Source: Bradyrhizobium zhengyangense
Lineage (GTDB): Bacteria > Pseudomonadota > Alphaproteobacteria > Rhizobiales > Xanthobacteraceae
Direction: 5' to 3'
DNA: 64,000 bases
Assembly: GCF_022012435.1 (NCBI RefSeq)
Contig: NZ_JAKLUA010000001.1
Span: 1,612,001-1,676,000 of the forward strand
The translations under genes and the position numbers were made by a program. Shown one piece after another: positions 19,189-26,640 of the stretch. Below the pieces are notes generated by a model, which had not been told where the DNA came from, did not search any database, and saw only the letters and a list, made by a program, of their open reading frames with translations. Each line of letters opens with the position of its first letter. Positions within the stretch are counted from its first letter, which is position 1.

Positions 19189-20165
19189 GAGGCTACTCCC
19201 GCGCGCGCTGCCGTCGGCCGGCGCGCCAGCGCGACAAGGCCCTGTTGAAGAGCGATGAAGGCGAACAGCAGAATGCCGGTCGCGATCTTGGTCCACCAGC
19301 TCGACAGCGTGCCGTCGAAATTGATGTAGGTCTGGATCATGCCCTGGATCAGCACGCCGAGGAAGGTACCGATCACCGAGCCCTGCCCGCCCGTGAGCAG
19401 CGTGCCGCCGATCACCACGGCAGCGATGCTGTCGAGCTCCACGCCGACAGCGGAGAGCGAATAGCCAGCGCTGGTGTAGAACGAGAACACGATGCCGGCA
19501 GTGCCTGCGAGCAGGCTCGAGAGCATGTAGATCTTTATCGTCATCTTGCCGACCGCAACGCCCATCAGGCTCGCGGTCGCCCGGCCGCCCCCGAGTGCAT
19601 AGACATTGGCACCGAACCGGGTGAGACGCAGCAACAGGATGCCGCCGATCAAAATCACGAGCATGATGATCGCGATCGCGCTCAGCCGTCCGCCCCCAGG
19701 CATCCGCAACGCAAAGTCTGACACGGTCGAATAGACAGGCGCGGTGATCGGCACCGATTCCGTCGAGAGCAGGAAGCTGGCACCCCGCGCCAAGAACATG
19801 CCGGCCAACGTCACGATGAAGGGCGGCAGGTCGAAAACGTGGATGACCGCTCCCATCGCCGCTCCGAAGGCCGCCGAGAGCACGAGGATGGCGACGAATG
19901 CGACCAGCGGCGGCACGCCCCAGCGTTCGATCGCCAGCGCGACGAACACAGTGGTGAAGCCGATCACGGAGCCGACCGAGAGATCGATGCCGCCGGAGAT
20001 AATGACGAAAGTCATGCCGGTCGCGACGATGCCGAGGAAGGCATTGTCGGTGAGGAGATTGCCGACCACGCGCGTGGAGGCAATGTTGGGAAATTGCACC
20101 GCGCAGAGCGCGAAGCCCACGACGAGCACAATGGCCGTGATCAGGACGGGCGGGAGGCCTTTCAT
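19185..20165 (-). CDS. yjfF: Sugar ABC transporter permease, YjfF type
   Basis: A 326-residue inner-membrane permease of the RbsC class. The signature SGGIDLSVGSVIGFTTVFVA is present, and VIGGTLLTGGQGSVIGTFLG lies near the C-terminus. The order YtfQ-YtfR-YtfT-YjfF equals that of the E. coli galactofuranose importer, so it is called YjfF-like. The start MKGLPPVLITAIV overlaps the YtfT stop by ATGA. Confidence 0.88.
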   Translation of the reverse strand: MKGLPPVLITAIVLVVGFALCAVQFPNIASTRVVGNLLTDNAFLGIVATGMTFVIISGGIDLSVGSVIGFTTVFVALAIERWGVPPLVAFVAILVLSAAFGAAMGAVIHVFDLPPFIVTLAGMFLARGASFLLSTESVPITAPVYSTVSDFALRMPGGGRLSAIAIIMLVILIGGILLLRLTRFGANVYALGGGRATASLMGVAVGKMTIKIYMLSSLLAGTAGIVFSFYTSAGYSLSAVGVELDSIAAVVIGGTLLTGGQGSVIGTFLGVLIQGMIQTYINFDGTLSSWWTKIATGILLFAFIALQQGLVALARRPTAARAGVAS

Positions 20166-21154
20166 GGTTTCGTCCTCCGCAGCCGCGCCATGATGCCGGC
20201 AAAGCCGGGCAGCTTTGGCGATTGCAGCAGCAGCACCGCGAGCACCACCACGGCCTTGACCAGCAAATTGAACTCCGGCGGATAGCCCGACAGCAAGATG
20301 CCGGTATTCATGGTCTGGATGATCAGCGCACCCAACACGGCCAAAACGAGGCTGAAGCGGCCGCCGAACAGCGAGGTGCCGCCGATCACGACCGCAAGAA
20401 TCGCATCGAGCTCGAGCCAGAGGCCGGCATTGTTCGCATCTGCCCCCATGATGTCGGCCGCGGCGATCACGCCCGCGAGCGCGGCGCAGACGCCGCACCA
20501 GACATAGACCGCCAAGATCATCGCACGGGTGCCAACGCCGGCAAGCTCGCTCGCCCGCGCATTGCCGCCCGTTGCCTCGATCAGGAGGCCGAGCGCCGAG
20601 CCGCGGACCACCGCGCCAGTGAGGATCAGCATGCCGAGCGCAATCGCGATCGGGACCGGGACGCCGAGAATGGCGCCGTTACCGAGCCAGACCAGGTCCG
20701 GTGAGGTAAAGGTCACGATCCGTCCCTCGGTGATGAGCTGGGCAATCCCTCGCCCTGCCACCATCAGGATCAGCGTCGCCACGATCGGCTGCATGCCGAG
20801 CACGGCGACAAGGAAACCATTCCACAATCCGCAGACGAGGCCGGCGCCGAGCGCGGCCGCCAGCACGACCGGCAGGCTGTGACTGTCGGCAAGGCTCGCG
20901 GCGATCGCTCCGCAGATGGCCATGACCGCGCCGACAGAGAGATCGATGCCACGCGTTGCGATCACGAGCACCATGCCGAGCGAGAGCAACGCCACCGGCG
21001 TGCCGCGATTGAGCACGTCGATCAGGCTGCCGAACAGGCGGCCGTCCTGGAGACGGAGGTCGAAGAATTGCGGCGATACCACGCGGTCGACCGCGAGGAT
21101 GACGATCAGCGCGAGGATCTGGGCCAGGCCGCGACGCGGCAACAGCATCGTCAT
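20162..21154 (-). CDS. ytfT: Sugar ABC transporter permease, YtfT type
   Basis: A 330-residue RbsC-class permease and partner of the YjfF-like subunit. It carries the loop ATRGIDLSVGAVMAICGAIA and the C-terminal motif VIGGTSLFGGRFSLVLAVLG. Ten or so hydrophobic helices are predicted. It overlaps the ATPase gene upstream and the second permease downstream by four bases each, so the subunits are translationally coupled. Confidence 0.88.
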   Translation of the reverse strand: MTMLLPRRGLAQILALIVILAVDRVVSPQFFDLRLQDGRLFGSLIDVLNRGTPVALLSLGMVLVIATRGIDLSVGAVMAICGAIAASLADSHSLPVVLAAALGAGLVCGLWNGFLVAVLGMQPIVATLILMVAGRGIAQLITEGRIVTFTSPDLVWLGNGAILGVPVPIAIALGMLILTGAVVRGSALGLLIEATGGNARASELAGVGTRAMILAVYVWCGVCAALAGVIAAADIMGADANNAGLWLELDAILAVVIGGTSLFGGRFSLVLAVLGALIIQTMNTGILLSGYPPEFNLLVKAVVVLAVLLLQSPKLPGFAGIMARLRRTKP

Positions 21155-22692
21155 GCCCGAGCCTCTTGCATCGCTGCGCCATCGGCGGCGATGGCCGCGA
21201 GGATATTGGTGACGTCGATGGTCTCGCCCGCGAGCTCCTCGACATGGGCGCGATCGCGCAGCACGACTACGCGATCGGAATAGGTCACGATCTCGTCGAG
21301 CTCGGAGGAGATCACGAGCAGCGCCAGCCCGTCGTCGCAGAGCTCGCGGATCAGGCGGATGATCTCGGCATGCGCGCCGACATCGATGCCGCGCGTAGGT
21401 TCGTCCAGCACGAGGAGCCGCGGCGAAGTCGCGAGCCAGCGCGCCAGTAGCGCCTTTTGCTGATTGCCGCCGGAGAGCAGGCCCACCGGGCGCTCGGGAT
21501 CGGGCGGGCGGATGTCGAGCATTTTGACGTAGCGTTTCGCGATCTCGTCCTGCTCACGGCGCGACAGCGGCCGATGCAGGCCGCGCTTGGCCTGAAGCGC
21601 GAGCACGATGTTCTCGCGCACGGTGAGCTCGGCGACGATGCCGTCGGTCTTGCGCTCCTCCGGGCAATAGCCAAAGCCGTGACGTACGCCGTCACGCGGC
21701 GACTGCAGTCGCACGGGGGCGCCCTCCACCCTCGCCTGCCCGCCATCGGAGCGCTCGGCGCCGAACACCAGCCGCGCCGTCTCGGTGCGGCCCGATCCGA
21801 GCAGCCCGGCAAGGCCGACGACCTCGCCATGGCGCAGCTCGAGATTGAACGGCGCGACATAGCCGGCCTTGCCGTAATTCTCGAAACTCGCACAGACCTC
21901 GCGTGGCGGACGGTCGCTCGCCGTCGCCCGCGCGCCGGTGGTCTCGGCGAGCTCGCGCCCGAGCATCATCCGGATCAGCTCGAGCCGCGGCAGCGAGGCC
22001 GTCTCGCGCTCGCCGACCAGGCGGCCGTTGCGCAGCACCGTGATCCGATCGGAGATCTCGTAAACCTGATCGAGGAAATGGCTGACGAAGACAATGCCGA
22101 TGCCGCGCTTGGCAAGCTGGCGCATGATGCCGAAGAGGATCTCGACCTCGTGACGGTCGAGGCTCGCGGTCGGCTCGTCCAGAATCAGCACGCGTGCGGA
22201 AAGATCGACGGCGCGCGCAATCGCGGTGACATGTTGGATGGCCACCGAATAATTGCCGAGCGGCGCTGCGACATCGATGTCGAGGCCGAACTCGGTCAGC
22301 AGCGCTTTGGCGCGGCGACGCATCTCGCCTTCGCGCACGATGCCGAAGCGCATCGGCTGGCGGTCGAGAAACAGGTTCTGCGCCACCGACAGGTTCGGCA
22401 ACAGATTGACTTCCTGATAGACGGTGGCAATGCCGGCCTCGAGTGCTGCCTTGGACGAACGCGGCGCAACCTCGTCGCCGCCCAGCCTGACAACACCGGC
22501 ATCGCGCGGGAACACGCCGGTAACGACCTTGATCAGCGTGGATTTGCCGGCGCCGTTCTCACCGAGCAGCGCATGAATCTCCCCGGCGCGAAGCGTGAAG
22601 TCGACCTCCTGCAACGCGCGCACCGCACCAAAGCTCTTGCTGATCCCGCGCACCTCCAGGAGGGGCGGAGCAGGATCAAGGCTGTTCTCCAT
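21151..22692 (-). CDS. ytfR: Sugar ABC transporter ATP-binding protein, YtfR type
   Basis: A 513-residue duplicated ABC ATPase. The first half has Walker A GENGAGKS and Walker B VLILDEPTASLDRHE. The second half has the altered P-loop GLAGLLGSGRTET, signature LSGGNQQKAL and VLDEPTRGIDVGAH. It powers import of the sugar bound by the YtfQ-like protein. The first-half signature region (NYSVAIQHVTAIAR) lacks a classic LSGGQ, as often in this subclass. It lies 117 bp after the binding-protein gene, separated by a 13-bp-stem hairpin. Confidence 0.9.
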   Translation of the reverse strand: MENSLDPAPPLLEVRGISKSFGAVRALQEVDFTLRAGEIHALLGENGAGKSTLIKVVTGVFPRDAGVVRLGGDEVAPRSSKAALEAGIATVYQEVNLLPNLSVAQNLFLDRQPMRFGIVREGEMRRRAKALLTEFGLDIDVAAPLGNYSVAIQHVTAIARAVDLSARVLILDEPTASLDRHEVEILFGIMRQLAKRGIGIVFVSHFLDQVYEISDRITVLRNGRLVGERETASLPRLELIRMMLGRELAETTGARATASDRPPREVCASFENYGKAGYVAPFNLELRHGEVVGLAGLLGSGRTETARLVFGAERSDGGQARVEGAPVRLQSPRDGVRHGFGYCPEERKTDGIVAELTVRENIVLALQAKRGLHRPLSRREQDEIAKRYVKMLDIRPPDPERPVGLLSGGNQQKALLARWLATSPRLLVLDEPTRGIDVGAHAEIIRLIRELCDDGLALLVISSELDEIVTYSDRVVVLRDRAHVEELAGETIDVTNILAAIAADGAAMQEARA

Positions 22693-22770
22693 AACGACGT
22701 CACTCCCACCGGCGCCCGCTTATGTTGCGGACGCCCAGCCTATTCGTTCGCGCGACGGTTGCGAAGGGGG

Positions 22771-22799
22771 TTGCCGGACCACAACGTGTGGTCCGGCAA
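22771..22799 (-). promoter_or_regulatory. Strong intercistronic hairpin after the YtfQ-like gene
   Basis: TTGCCGGACCACA (22771-22783) and TGTGGTCCGGCAA (22787-22799) are perfect 13-bp arms with a 3-nt loop. It begins right after the binding-protein stop (22810 on the minus strand) and lacks a T-run. A role in stabilising the binding-protein mRNA and lowering downstream expression is likely. Confidence 0.7.
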
Positions 22800-22809
22800 G
22801 ACGCCCGCC

Positions 22810-23775
22810 TCAGTAACCGAGGCCCTTCTTGCTGTCGTATTCCTTCTGGGGATTGTCGGTGGCGGTAAGCAGCCTGGATTCGGTCTGGATCCACTTCGGC
22901 GGAACCGTGCCCTTCTCCTTGAAGGCCGCGACGGCGTCGAAGGCCGGGCCGGCCATGTTCGGCGTCAACTCGACGGTGGCATTGGCCTCACCGGCAACCA
23001 TCGCTTTGAAGATGTCAGGCACTGCGTCGATCGACACCGTGAGGATGTCCTTGCCCGGCTTGAGGCCCGCTTCCTTCATCGCCTGGATCGCGCCGACCAT
23101 CATGTCGTCATTGTGGGCGTAGACCGCGCAGATGTTCTTGCCACCGCCCTCGGCCTTGATGAAGCTCTCCATGACTTCCTTGCCCTTGGCGCGGGTGAAG
23201 TCACCGGTCTGGCTACGCACAATCTTCAGATTGGCGTGCTTGGCGATCGCGGTGTCAAAGCCCTTCTTGCGGTTGGCGGCGACGCTGGCGCCGACCGTGC
23301 CCTGCAATTCGACGATGTTACAGGCCTTGTCGCCGACAGTCTTGGCCAGCCAGTCGCCAGCGACCGCGCCTTCATGGACGCTGTCCGAGGTGACGGCGGT
23401 GAGATAGAGGTCCTTGCCCGAGGGATCGATGTCGCGGTCGAGCAGCACGACCGGAATCTTGGCTTCCTTGGCTTCCTTCAGCACCGCGTCCCAACCGGTC
23501 GAGACGACAGGGGCGAGGAAGATCGCATCGACATTCTGCGCGATGAACGAGCGGATCGCCTTGATCTGGTTTTCCTGCTTCTGCTGCGCGTCGGCAATCT
23601 TGAGATTGACCTTGCGCTTGGTGGCCTCCTGCTTGGAGACCGAGGTCTCGGCTGCGCGCCAGCCGGATTCAGATCCGATCTGCGAGAAGCCGACGGTCAG
23701 TTCTGCGGCATTCGCCGGCAGTGCAAGCAACAACGCGGCGGTGGCGCTGGCCGCAAAAAGGGCTTTGAGGGTCAT
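22810..23775 (-). CDS. ytfQ: Galactofuranose/galactose-type periplasmic binding protein, YtfQ-like
   Basis: A 321-residue periplasmic binding protein with a signal peptide (MTLKALFAASATAALLLALP, cleavage after ANAA). The mature sequence closely follows E. coli YtfQ: LTVGFSQIGSESGWRAAET, QKQENQIKAIRSFIAQNVDA, VELQGTVGASVA and SQTGDFTRAKGKEVMESFIK. YtfQ binds galactofuranose and galactopyranose. The ATG at 23775 is chosen over a TTG at 23793. It is the first gene of the 12-kb sugar array, so its promoter region (23776-24088) probably drives importer, regulator and catabolic genes. Confidence 0.92.
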   Translation of the reverse strand: MTLKALFAASATAALLLALPANAAELTVGFSQIGSESGWRAAETSVSKQEATKRKVNLKIADAQQKQENQIKAIRSFIAQNVDAIFLAPVVSTGWDAVLKEAKEAKIPVVLLDRDIDPSGKDLYLTAVTSDSVHEGAVAGDWLAKTVGDKACNIVELQGTVGASVAANRKKGFDTAIAKHANLKIVRSQTGDFTRAKGKEVMESFIKAEGGGKNICAVYAHNDDMMVGAIQAMKEAGLKPGKDILTVSIDAVPDIFKAMVAGEANATVELTPNMAGPAFDAVAAFKEKGTVPPKWIQTESRLLTATDNPQKEYDSKKGLGY

Positions 23776-23883
23776 GAGGCGTGTGTCTCCCAAGTGTTAT
23801 CAGGGGCGTCCACGGTATCATGACACCCTCAGGCCGGCCTTTAGCGCGGCGGGAGGGACTATTTCACGGAAGCCGGCGTCCGT

Positions 23884-23904
23884 ATAGTCATATTATTTGA
23901 CTAT
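23884..23904. promoter_or_regulatory. Palindrome upstream of the sugar array, candidate GntR operator
   Basis: ATAGTCA-TATTATT-TGACTAT has perfect 7-bp arms around a 7-bp centre. It lies about 110 bp upstream of the YtfQ-like start, in an AT-rich promoter-like island. The regulator most likely to bind is the FadR-type protein encoded within the same array, by position only. Confidence 0.5.
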
Positions 23905-24001
23905 TTGGAGGAATGATGTGGATGCAAGAGAGCTACACGTCCTGCGATATTATATTATGTTATACAATCTAAAGACGACATCCTTTTGACAGGGCGGCGT
24001 T

Positions 24002-24029
24002 GTCATGGCCGGGCCCGTCCCGGCATGAC
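24002..24029. repeat. GTCATGSCCGGG-type palindromic repeat
   Basis: GTCATGGCCGGG (24002-24013) pairs with CCCGGCATGAC (24019-24029) with one bulged base. This short GC palindrome resembles those common in Bradyrhizobium intergenic DNA. It lies after the XylX-like gene's stop and may end its transcript, although no T-run follows. Confidence 0.5.
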
Positions 24030-24088
24030 GATTTCATGGAAATTCGCGTCTGCGATCGGTCGCCGCGGGCAGCAGGCAAGCGAAAAGG

Positions 24089-25261
24089 CTAGATCAGCTT
24101 CCGCTGCGCGAGGTTCTTCATCAGCGCCCCGATGCCGAAGGTCCAGGGCTCGCACTCGTCGCTGGTCCGCATGCGGTTGACGAGCTTGCCGAGTTGGGGA
24201 GCGGCAATGGTAACGATGTCGTCGCGCTTGTGGGTGAACCCCTGCCCCGGCGCATCGCGATCCTTGACCGGCGCGAACATCGTGCCGAGGAACAGCACGA
24301 AACCATCGGGATATTGATGCACCTTGCCGATGGTCTGCGCGACGAGATCGGTCGGATCGCGACTGATCTTGCTGATCGAGGAATGGCCATCGAGGACGAA
24401 ACCGTCCGTGCCGGTCACGTTCAGGCTGATGTCGAGCTTGCGCGCGTCATCGAGCGTGAAGGTGTCGTCGAACAGACGGAGCAGCGGACCGATGGAGCAC
24501 GAGGCGTTGTTGTCCTTGGCCTTCGATAGCAGCAGCGCCGAGCGGCCCTCAAAGTCGCGCAGGTTCACGTCGTTGCCGAGCGCGCCACCGACAATCTTGC
24601 CGCGGCTCGAGACGAACACCACGAGCTCCGGCTCGGGATTGTTCCAGGTCGACTTCGGATGCAGGCCGGCATCCATGCCGGTGCCGACGGAAGACATGGT
24701 CGGCGCCTTGGTGAAGACTTCGGCATCCGGGCCGATGCCGACTTCGAGATATTGGCTCCAGGCGTTCTGGTCGATCAGCACCTGCTTTAGATGCATCGCC
24801 TGGTCAGAGCCAGGCTTGAGCTTCGATAGATCGTCGCCGATCAGCCGCGTCACTTCCTTGCGAATGGCTTCGGCCGAGGCCGGGTTGCCCTTGGCGCGCT
24901 CCTCGATCACGCGTTCCAACATCGAGATCGCGAAGGTGACACCGGCCGCCTTCAGGGTCTGGAGATCGACAGGCGCGAGCAGCCAGGGCTTCTTTGAATC
25001 GCGTCCATCAGGCGCTGTATTGGCGACGATGGCTTCGAGATCGCCGATCCGCTCGCCCTTGGTCGCGGCAAGCGCCTTGGCCGGATCGTCCTCCTCGCAG
25101 AGGGCGCTGACGGTCGGAAATTTTGCGGTGACGTCGAAGACGCCGTCAGCGCGCACCGCGACCACGGCCGGACCGTTCGCCTGCGGCAGCCAGACGCGGC
25201 CGACCAGCGTTCCCTTCGTTCCATCCTCGGGGAGAAGGTCTTTAACCGTCAAATTCGTCAT
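24089..25261 (-). CDS. FAH-family 2-keto-3-deoxy-aldonate dehydratase, XylX-like
   Basis: A 390-residue enzyme of the fumarylacetoacetate hydrolase family. Long stretches agree with Caulobacter XylX as I recall it: LLAPVDLQTLKAAGVTFAIS, LERVIEERAKGN, NDVNLRDFEGRSALLLSKAK and LFLGTMFAPVKDRDAPGQGF. XylX dehydrates 2-keto-3-deoxy-D-arabinonate to alpha-ketoglutarate semialdehyde in the Weimberg pathway. Acidic metal ligands occur in WNNPEPELVVFV. It precedes the sugar array in the same orientation, suggesting that pentose acids are handled too. Action on an L-arabinonate or galactonate derivative is possible. Confidence 0.83.
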   Translation of the reverse strand: MTNLTVKDLLPEDGTKGTLVGRVWLPQANGPAVVAVRADGVFDVTAKFPTVSALCEEDDPAKALAATKGERIGDLEAIVANTAPDGRDSKKPWLLAPVDLQTLKAAGVTFAISMLERVIEERAKGNPASAEAIRKEVTRLIGDDLSKLKPGSDQAMHLKQVLIDQNAWSQYLEVGIGPDAEVFTKAPTMSSVGTGMDAGLHPKSTWNNPEPELVVFVSSRGKIVGGALGNDVNLRDFEGRSALLLSKAKDNNASCSIGPLLRLFDDTFTLDDARKLDISLNVTGTDGFVLDGHSSISKISRDPTDLVAQTIGKVHQYPDGFVLFLGTMFAPVKDRDAPGQGFTHKRDDIVTIAAPQLGKLVNRMRTSDECEPWTFGIGALMKNLAQRKLI

Positions 25262-25395
25262 GGCCGGCGTCCTCGCTGTTTTTCGGATCGGTCACTTTCG
25301 CAAGTGGCCGATCCCATTGGCGAAGACAAATAAACGTCTGGCGGGGGAAGTCCATAGCGGCAGGTGCCCCGCCGCTATGTCCCTGCCCTCGCCTT

Positions 25396-26373
25396 TTATG
25401 CGCCTGCGCGCGCCTTGCGGGCCGCGATCTGCTGCAGTGCCCAGCGTGCGTTCTTGCGGACATCAGGATCCGCATCGTCGGCGATGACGGCCAAAAAGGC
25501 CTCACCGTCGGGATGGGCGATCTCGCCGAGCGCGGCGGCCGCCTCTTTCCGCAAATTCGCCTGGTCATGATTGACGCAATTGCCGATCGGACGCACCGCG
25601 CGCTCGACCTTCATCCTGCCGAGGCTGCGGATCGCCTTCAGCCGCACCTGCCAGAACTCGTCGCCGAGCGCGCCAACGAGCTGGTCTGCTGCGAGCGAAC
25701 CATTGGTGTTGAGACCCAAAGTCTCGGCCGCCATCTCGCGCACCATCCAGTCCGAGTCCTTCAGTGCGCGAGTGATCATCTCGGCAGCAGGCTTCATCTG
25801 CGAGAACGCCAGCGCGCTCACCGCAGCGCGGCGCACATGCGCGTCGGTATCGTTGATCAATGCCGTCAGCGCGGGGATGGATTCTTCCAACTTTAGAAAG
25901 CCGATCACGCCGATCGCCTGCACGCGAACGGCAGCATCCGGGTCCTGAAGCGCTTCCAGCGCGGGCTTGAGCGTATCCTTGCAGCGCAACTCCTTCAGCG
26001 CACGCAATGCGCCCATGCGCACGAAGGCGTGGGCATGCTTGACGAGCGGCAGGATGACATTGGCGCAGGCGGTATCCTTGAACTCGGCCATGCTGTCGGC
26101 GGCCGCCGCCGCGACGATCCTTTCCGGATCGACCAACAGCTTCACCAGCGCACTTGCCGCTTCCGGTCCATCGAACTCCCCGAGTGCCATCGCCACCTGC
26201 TGGCGCACGCCGGCGTCGGGATCAGCCACCATATTGGCGAGATGCGCAACGGCTGCGGGATCGCCGGAATGGCCGAGCGCGATGATGGCGACGCGGCGCT
26301 CAGCGGGATCGGCGGCCTGGAGCCGCTCGTCGGCATCTTCGAGATCGTCGTAAGATTCGAACGGGCTCGACAT
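25396..26373 (-). CDS. HEAT-repeat protein of the AprBA-like redox locus
   Basis: A 325-residue protein built almost entirely of PBS-lyase-type HEAT repeats of about 31 residues (for example DPDAGVRQQVAMALGEFDGP, DPDAAVRVQAIGVIGFLKLE, DTDAHVRRAAVSALAFSQMK, DPDVRKNARWALQQ). No catalytic motif or signal peptide is seen. It follows the ferredoxin gene by two bases, so it is tightly linked to the ferredoxin-flavoprotein pair. A scaffold or chaperone for that complex, or for cofactor insertion, is the simplest idea. The start MSSPFESYDDLEDAD at 26373 is chosen over an upstream start that would overlap the ferredoxin gene. Confidence 0.85.
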   Translation of the reverse strand: MSSPFESYDDLEDADERLQAADPAERRVAIIALGHSGDPAAVAHLANMVADPDAGVRQQVAMALGEFDGPEAASALVKLLVDPERIVAAAAADSMAEFKDTACANVILPLVKHAHAFVRMGALRALKELRCKDTLKPALEALQDPDAAVRVQAIGVIGFLKLEESIPALTALINDTDAHVRRAAVSALAFSQMKPAAEMITRALKDSDWMVREMAAETLGLNTNGSLAADQLVGALGDEFWQVRLKAIRSLGRMKVERAVRPIGNCVNHDQANLRKEAAAALGEIAHPDGEAFLAVIADDADPDVRKNARWALQQIAARKARAGA

Positions 26374-26375
26374 GA

Positions 26376-26609
26376 TCACCTCAACAGATAGGGAATGTTG
26401 ACGGTGACGGCGCCCGTCGGACAATCGGCCTCGCAAGGCATGCAGTACCAGCACTCGTCATAGGCCATGTAGGCCTTGCCGGTCATGTCGCTGATGCGCA
26501 GCACGTCGAGCGGGCAGACGTCGACGCAGACGGTGCAGCCCTTGTCCGCGATGCATTTGGCGTCGTCGACGACCACCGGAACCGATGTCTGATAGGATGC
26601 GAGAGGCAT
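26376..26609 (-). CDS. AprB-like 2[4Fe-4S] ferredoxin
   Basis: A 77-residue ferredoxin with eight cysteines in two clusters: C19, C25, C28 and C32 (CIADKGCTVCVDVC) and C53, C56, C59 and C63 (CWYCMPCEADC). The wide first spacing and the AYMAYDECWYC context resemble the iron-sulfur part of adenylylsulfate reductase beta subunit (AprB), without its C-terminal tail. The start has GGAGA eight bases upstream. It lies between the AprA-like flavoprotein and the HEAT protein and should pass electrons to the flavoprotein. Confidence 0.88.
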   Translation of the reverse strand: MPLASYQTSVPVVVDDAKCIADKGCTVCVDVCPLDVLRISDMTGKAYMAYDECWYCMPCEADCPTGAVTVNIPYLLR

Positions 26610-26640
26610 TTGATGTCTCCTGTTGCTCTTGTGCGGTGGA

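Larger units (their letters stand above)
23776..24088. promoter_or_regulatory. 313-bp intergenic region: promoter of the sugar array, with an AT-rich block and a repeat
   Basis: No gene is supported here. The part nearest the ytfQ start holds an AT-rich island (about 23882-23975) that stands out in this GC-rich window. It includes the 21-bp palindrome at 23884-23904 and a TATTATATTATGTTATAC stretch at about 23949. The half nearest the XylX-like gene carries the GTCATG palindromic repeat at 24002-24029. Confidence 0.6.

Noticed and set aside
21457..23823. A 788-codon plus-strand frame opposite the YtfR/YtfQ-like genes
   Set aside because: Antisense shadow of a conserved ATPase and binding protein. 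No domain or start signal is recognisable.
23913..23972. A 19-residue ORF preceded by GGAGG in the sugar-array promoter region
   Set aside because: No gene follows on the plus strand that it could regulate as a leader peptide. The sequence overlaps the AT-rich operator-like island; most likely chance.
24002..24029. Reading the GTCATG palindrome as a true terminator of the XylX-like gene
   Set aside because: No T-run follows on the minus strand, and the same type of sequence is a dispersed repeat, so it is listed as a repeat only.
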